This document shows, piece after piece, positions 6,808 through 9,241 of a stretch of DNA of 9,241 nucleotides; the stretch's first letter is position 1; each line of letters begins with the position of its first letter. Position numbers and translations under genes: made by a program. The notes under the pieces were generated by a model. The model searched no databases. It worked only from the letters and a program-made list of their open reading frames with translations, and was not told where the DNA came from. This stretch comes from Thermodesulfobacteriaceae bacterium. GTDB lineage: Bacteria > Desulfobacterota > Dissulfuribacteria > Dissulfuribacterales > UBA3076. The stretch is taken from positions 1 to 9,241 of the forward strand of contig DTYO01000078.1 in the NCBI GenBank assembly GCA_012961845.1. The letters are read 5' to 3'.

Positions 6808-7710
6808 ATGCCGGCAGAAACAGAAAACATATTTGCTAGATCTGCGGTTGCAGTGTCATTTTTTCTTGCTGCCATTTGTCTCGCTGCCTGTCCGGTCTCC
6901 GCGGCTGCCGGTGATGATGACGGAATAGCCGTGGTGGTTTCCGATCATACCAGGCCGTTTGTCCAGGCCATGGAGGGATTCAATTCAGGTATTCTGCCTG
7001 AGCCCACTGTCTATTATATTGACGACAATCCTGAGCTTGTGCGTCACAGGCTTTCTGAAAAAAAATTCCGTCTGGTCGTCGCCATCGGGCCTGTCGCTGC
7101 GCATATGGTGTGGGCAATCGTAAAAAATCCGGCGGAGAGAATGGTATTGATGGTTCTCGATCCTCAGGATCTGCTTGCCGACAGTCATGTATGCGGAGTG
7201 CATCTGAGGGTGCCTGCATCTGATCAATTTAACCTGATAAGAAAAAAAATAGGCGGCGGGGCGCAGATAGGGGTTCTCTATAATCCGGAGGAGAACGCCG
7301 AATGGATAGGCCGGGGCGCCGATGCGGCGGTACAGGCTGGAGTTGAGCTGATTCCGCTGACAGTTACAGAGAGGCAGGAGGTGTTGAAGGTGCTTCTGGC
7401 TGCGGACAGGAATATCGACACACTGCTTTTTATACCTGATCCCACTGTCATTTCCGAAGCAATGGTGGCGCATCTGGTGAAAAAGGCCCTGCTCAGGGGA
7501 ATTGCGTCGGTGGGATACAACAGGTTTTTTCTGGAAGTGGGGGCGGTTCTCTCTTTCAATATAGATTACAGAGCAGTGGGGGTCCTCGGTGCCGAGATAG
7601 CTGCTGAAAGGCTTTCAGGCAGGGGATGTGCGCTCTATCCTCCTCCTTTTGATGTCGGATGGAACAACAGGGCATGGGAACTTGTACGCCGCACCCGGAG
7701 GGCACGATGA
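6808..7710 (+). CDS. ABC_sub_bind-family periplasmic binding protein, probable lipoprotein
   Basis: This 300-residue exported protein resembles the ABC_sub_bind (PF04392-type, former DUF534) solute-binding proteins. Recognisable segments are IGVLYNPEEN (154-163), LLFIPDPTVISEAMV (206-220) and the C-terminal RFFLEVGAVLSFNIDYRAVG (239-258). The signal region has hydrophobic residues about 13-27 and a lipobox LAAC ending at C28, so lipoprotein processing is likely; a signal-peptidase-I site near VSA (30-32) is the alternative. The start at 6808 has the best Shine-Dalgarno. A start at 6745 would add 21 mostly polar residues, including a basic RRR stretch that would give a more typical positive n-region, so it remains possible. 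The stop overlaps the kinase start as ATGA, and no permease or ATPase is nearby. This suggests it serves as a ligand-presenting accessory to the kinase. The ligand is unknown. Confidence 0.88.
   Translation: MPAETENIFARSAVAVSFFLAAICLAACPVSAAAGDDDGIAVVVSDHTRPFVQAMEGFNSGILPEPTVYYIDDNPELVRHRLSEKKFRLVVAIGPVAAHMVWAIVKNPAERMVLMVLDPQDLLADSHVCGVHLRVPASDQFNLIRKKIGGGAQIGVLYNPEENAEWIGRGADAAVQAGVELIPLTVTERQEVLKVLLAADRNIDTLLFIPDPTVISEAMVAHLVKKALLRGIASVGYNRFFLEVGAVLSFNIDYRAVGVLGAEIAAERLSGRGCALYPPPFDVGWNNRAWELVRRTRRAR
7697..7702 (+). promoter_or_regulatory. Ribosome-binding site of the histidine kinase
   Basis: GGAGGG lies 4 nt before the ATG at 7707, inside the last codons of the binding-protein gene. It fixes the kinase start at 7707 rather than the in-frame ATG at 7659, and is consistent with translational coupling through the ATGA overlap. 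Confidence 0.65.
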
Positions 7711-9089
7711 AAGGCATGAGTTTCCAGAACAGGCTGCTCACAGGGGTGGTGCTGCTGGTTATTGCCACTACGGCCACGCTCGGCATGGTGGGGATCCATT
7801 TTGCAGGCGGTTTTCTGAGAACAAGGTTTGAAGAGCGCATGAATTTTCTTGCACGGTATCTGGCTCTCAATGCTGAACTTGGGATCCTGCTGGGAGATCA
7901 GGCGATGCTGGAACGTCTTGCCGTGAATCTCGTGTCTGAAAAGGATGTAGTCGATGTATGGATAGAAGACAGATCGGGACATATTATGGTCAGAACCGGT
8001 CCCGGAACCGAAGAGCTAAGGAGGGAGGCCGTTGCTCCGGTCAGACTGAGTCAGGAAGAGGAGTCTCTCCTGTTCATGAATGCTCCTGGCAGGGATCGCA
8101 TGTTGGGACAGGTACGTGTATTTTATACAGCAGAAGGAATTGATCGACTGCTCAGACACCTTCAGGCACTGTATCTCATTGCTGCAATGGGGCTGGGAAC
8201 CGTGGGGCTGGTGGTGTTTTTCTTTTTTTCGAGATCTCTGATTGCTCCTCTCAGATCCCTTGTGGCGGCAGCGAGGCAGGCGGCGCGCGGAGATCTGAGT
8301 ACAAAGGTCGAGGGAGGGGCAATACCTGAAATCAGGCAGCTTGCAGAGGCATTCAACCATATGCTGACTTCTCTTGCGCAGAGCAGGCGTGCTCTCGAGG
8401 AAACGTACCAGGAGATGATCCAGCAGAAGGCTCTGGCAGAGGTAGGGCATTTCGCCTTCAGTGTGGCGCATGAAGTGAAGAATCCTCTGGGAATTATCAG
8501 GGGAGCTCTGGATGTCTTGAAGAAGCCTGAGATAGACATGGAAATCAGGACTACCATGATTCACTACATGGAAGATGAGATATCGAGACTCAACAGGCTG
8601 ATCCAGGATTTTCTGGATTTCTCCAGGCCGCGAAAGCCGGTTTTCAAAAGGATCGATCTCAACGATCTGCTGAAGACGCTGGTTGAGCGCAATAGACTTG
8701 AATGGGAGGAAAAGGGGGTCGGACTCCATTACAGTGTCCCAGAAGAGGAGTGTCTGGTGAGAGTGGATGAAGATCTGCTGTCTCACGCACTTCTGAACGT
8801 GATAAGAAATGCCTGTGAGGCGTGTGAGGATACAGGTGATGTCTGGATCAGCGCTTCCTTTTCAGGAGGGATGTGGAAGGCGGAAATATCGGACAATGGA
8901 GCGGGGATGAGTGAGGAGGCCAGGGAAAGGGCACTGGAACCCTTTTTTACTACAAAGACCCAGGGAACAGGCCTCGGACTGGCATTTGTCGACAGGGTGG
9001 TAAAGGCCCACGGCGGTGAAGTGGTTTTTACCGGCAACCTGAACGGCGGGACCACTGTAAGCCTCCTGCTGCCTGGAGGACGTGTATAG
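7707..9089 (+). CDS. Membrane sensor histidine kinase (HAMP-HisKA-HATPase), NtrB-like
   Basis: This is a 460-residue inner-membrane kinase. Transmembrane helix 1 spans about 10-34 and helix 2 about 153-175, enclosing an extracytoplasmic domain of about 118 residues. Its helix-then-strand text (AELGILLGD...DVVDVWIEDRSGHIMV, 56-95) resembles a small CHASE8- or Cache-like sensor, an assignment made by eye. A HAMP linker follows (about 176-230, with P181 in IAPLRSLV), then HisKA with phospho-acceptor H255 in SVAHEVKNPLG. The ATP-binding domain shows an N box (N364, N368 in LLNVIRNACEA), G1 DNGAG (396-400), F box EPFFTTK (411-417) and G2 GTGLGL (420-425). All catalytic motifs are intact. The AHEVKNPLG H-box is typical of kinases paired with NtrC-type sigma-54 activators. 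The start overlaps the binding-protein stop (ATGA), and a probable response regulator begins 131 bp after the stop. The stimulus is probably ligand presented by the upstream binding protein, by inference from gene order. Confidence 0.95.
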   Translation: MKGMSFQNRLLTGVVLLVIATTATLGMVGIHFAGGFLRTRFEERMNFLARYLALNAELGILLGDQAMLERLAVNLVSEKDVVDVWIEDRSGHIMVRTGPGTEELRREAVAPVRLSQEEESLLFMNAPGRDRMLGQVRVFYTAEGIDRLLRHLQALYLIAAMGLGTVGLVVFFFFSRSLIAPLRSLVAAARQAARGDLSTKVEGGAIPEIRQLAEAFNHMLTSLAQSRRALEETYQEMIQQKALAEVGHFAFSVAHEVKNPLGIIRGALDVLKKPEIDMEIRTTMIHYMEDEISRLNRLIQDFLDFSRPRKPVFKRIDLNDLLKTLVERNRLEWEEKGVGLHYSVPEEECLVRVDEDLLSHALLNVIRNACEACEDTGDVWISASFSGGMWKAEISDNGAGMSEEARERALEPFFTTKTQGTGLGLAFVDRVVKAHGGEVVFTGNLNGGTTVSLLLPGGRV

Positions 9090-9103
9090 TGCGGGAGGGG
9101 GGG

Positions 9104-9208
9104 ATGTGGTTTTTCAACCCGGATCAAGCAGCTCGCAGGTTTGCTGAAGGTGCAGGGCATCAAGGACGCAGAGATCTGAAAAAAAGGCCGTTTATGGACA
9201 GACACTGA
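9104..9208 (+). CDS. Possible 34-aa small ORF between kinase and regulator
   Basis: ATG at 9104 to TGA at 9206-9208 encodes 34 residues, starting MWFFNPDQAARRF and ending FMDRH. The peptide is basic and arginine-rich, with no hydrophobic helix. GGAGG at 9094-9098, 5 nt before the ATG, is an excellent Shine-Dalgarno. An in-frame GTG at 9089 overlapping the kinase TAG, with GGAGG at 9075-9079, would give 39 residues. The stop overlaps the start of the next gene's Shine-Dalgarno (GAGGA, 9207-9211), a layout that could couple translation of the regulator to this ORF. There is no known homologue to my knowledge. It may be a real small protein, a coupling leader, or chance in a G-rich spacer. Confidence 0.3.
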   Translation: MWFFNPDQAARRFAEGAGHQGRRDLKKRPFMDRH

Positions 9209-9220
9209 GGAAGACTCGTT

Positions 9221-9241
9221 ATGGCTTATATACTTGTGGTA
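9221..9241 (+). CDS. Start of a probable response regulator, cut by the window end
   Basis: Seven codons, MAYILVV, begin at an ATG with GAGGAAG at 9207-9213 upstream (10 nt spacing from GAGG). An N-terminus of this kind usually continues as VVDDE in the receiver domain of response regulators, and the position directly downstream of a histidine kinase fits. Given the NtrB-like kinase, a sigma-54-dependent NtrC-type regulator is the most likely full gene, but the output domain is outside the window. Confidence 0.62.

Noticed and set aside
8016..8786. 256-codon minus-strand ORF inside the histidine kinase
   Set aside because: It lies fully antisense to a motif-rich kinase and shows no domain of its own.
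9087..9175. Open frame continuing past the kinase TAG, considered as readthrough or pyrrolysine insertion
   Set aside because: The kinase already ends at the normal family C-terminus after the G2 box, and a short open stretch is expected by chance. No evidence of TAG recoding is seen.

Overview
The window reads as a chromosomal segment of a Gram-negative bacterium with roughly 50% GC. It most resembles a Desulfobacterota (former Deltaproteobacteria) genome. This is an inference from three things: protein style (a fused B12-binding-type radical SAM/DUF2344 protein, an FlhG-like MinD ATPase, an endonuclease Q-type PHP protein); exported solute-binding proteins; and an NtrB-like histidine kinase beside a probable response regulator. 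No rRNA, tRNA, CRISPR array, insertion sequence or phage gene is visible. Coding density is high and every larger ORF looks intact.

Left block (80-2848, + strand): three genes overlap in a row. They are a short soluble diguanylate cyclase with an intact GGEEF active site and RxxD inhibitory site, an FlhG/MinD-type P-loop ATPase, and a PHP-superfamily protein of the endonuclease Q type with a four-cysteine zinc motif. The last ends in QMNLF, which fits the bacterial sliding-clamp-binding consensus. The 17-bp and 25-bp overlaps argue for one transcript with translational coupling, combining c-di-GMP synthesis, a polarity or flagellar-number type ATPase and a DNA-repair-type nuclease.

Middle block (2996-6629): a membrane-anchored NrtA/SsuA-like solute-binding protein with no permease or ATPase beside it is followed, convergently and with an 11-bp tail overlap, by a large minus-strand radical SAM/DUF2344 fusion protein.

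Right block (6630-9241, + strand): after a 178-bp divergent intergenic region with a promoter-like extended -10, an ABC_sub_bind-family periplasmic binding protein (probably a lipoprotein) overlaps by ATGA a two-transmembrane HAMP histidine kinase. A possible 34-codon small ORF follows, then the first seven codons (MAYILVV) of what is almost certainly a response regulator cut by the window edge. The arrangement suggests a signalling unit in which the binding protein presents a ligand to the kinase rather than to a transporter. This module and the clamp-motif-bearing EndoQ homologue are the most interesting content.
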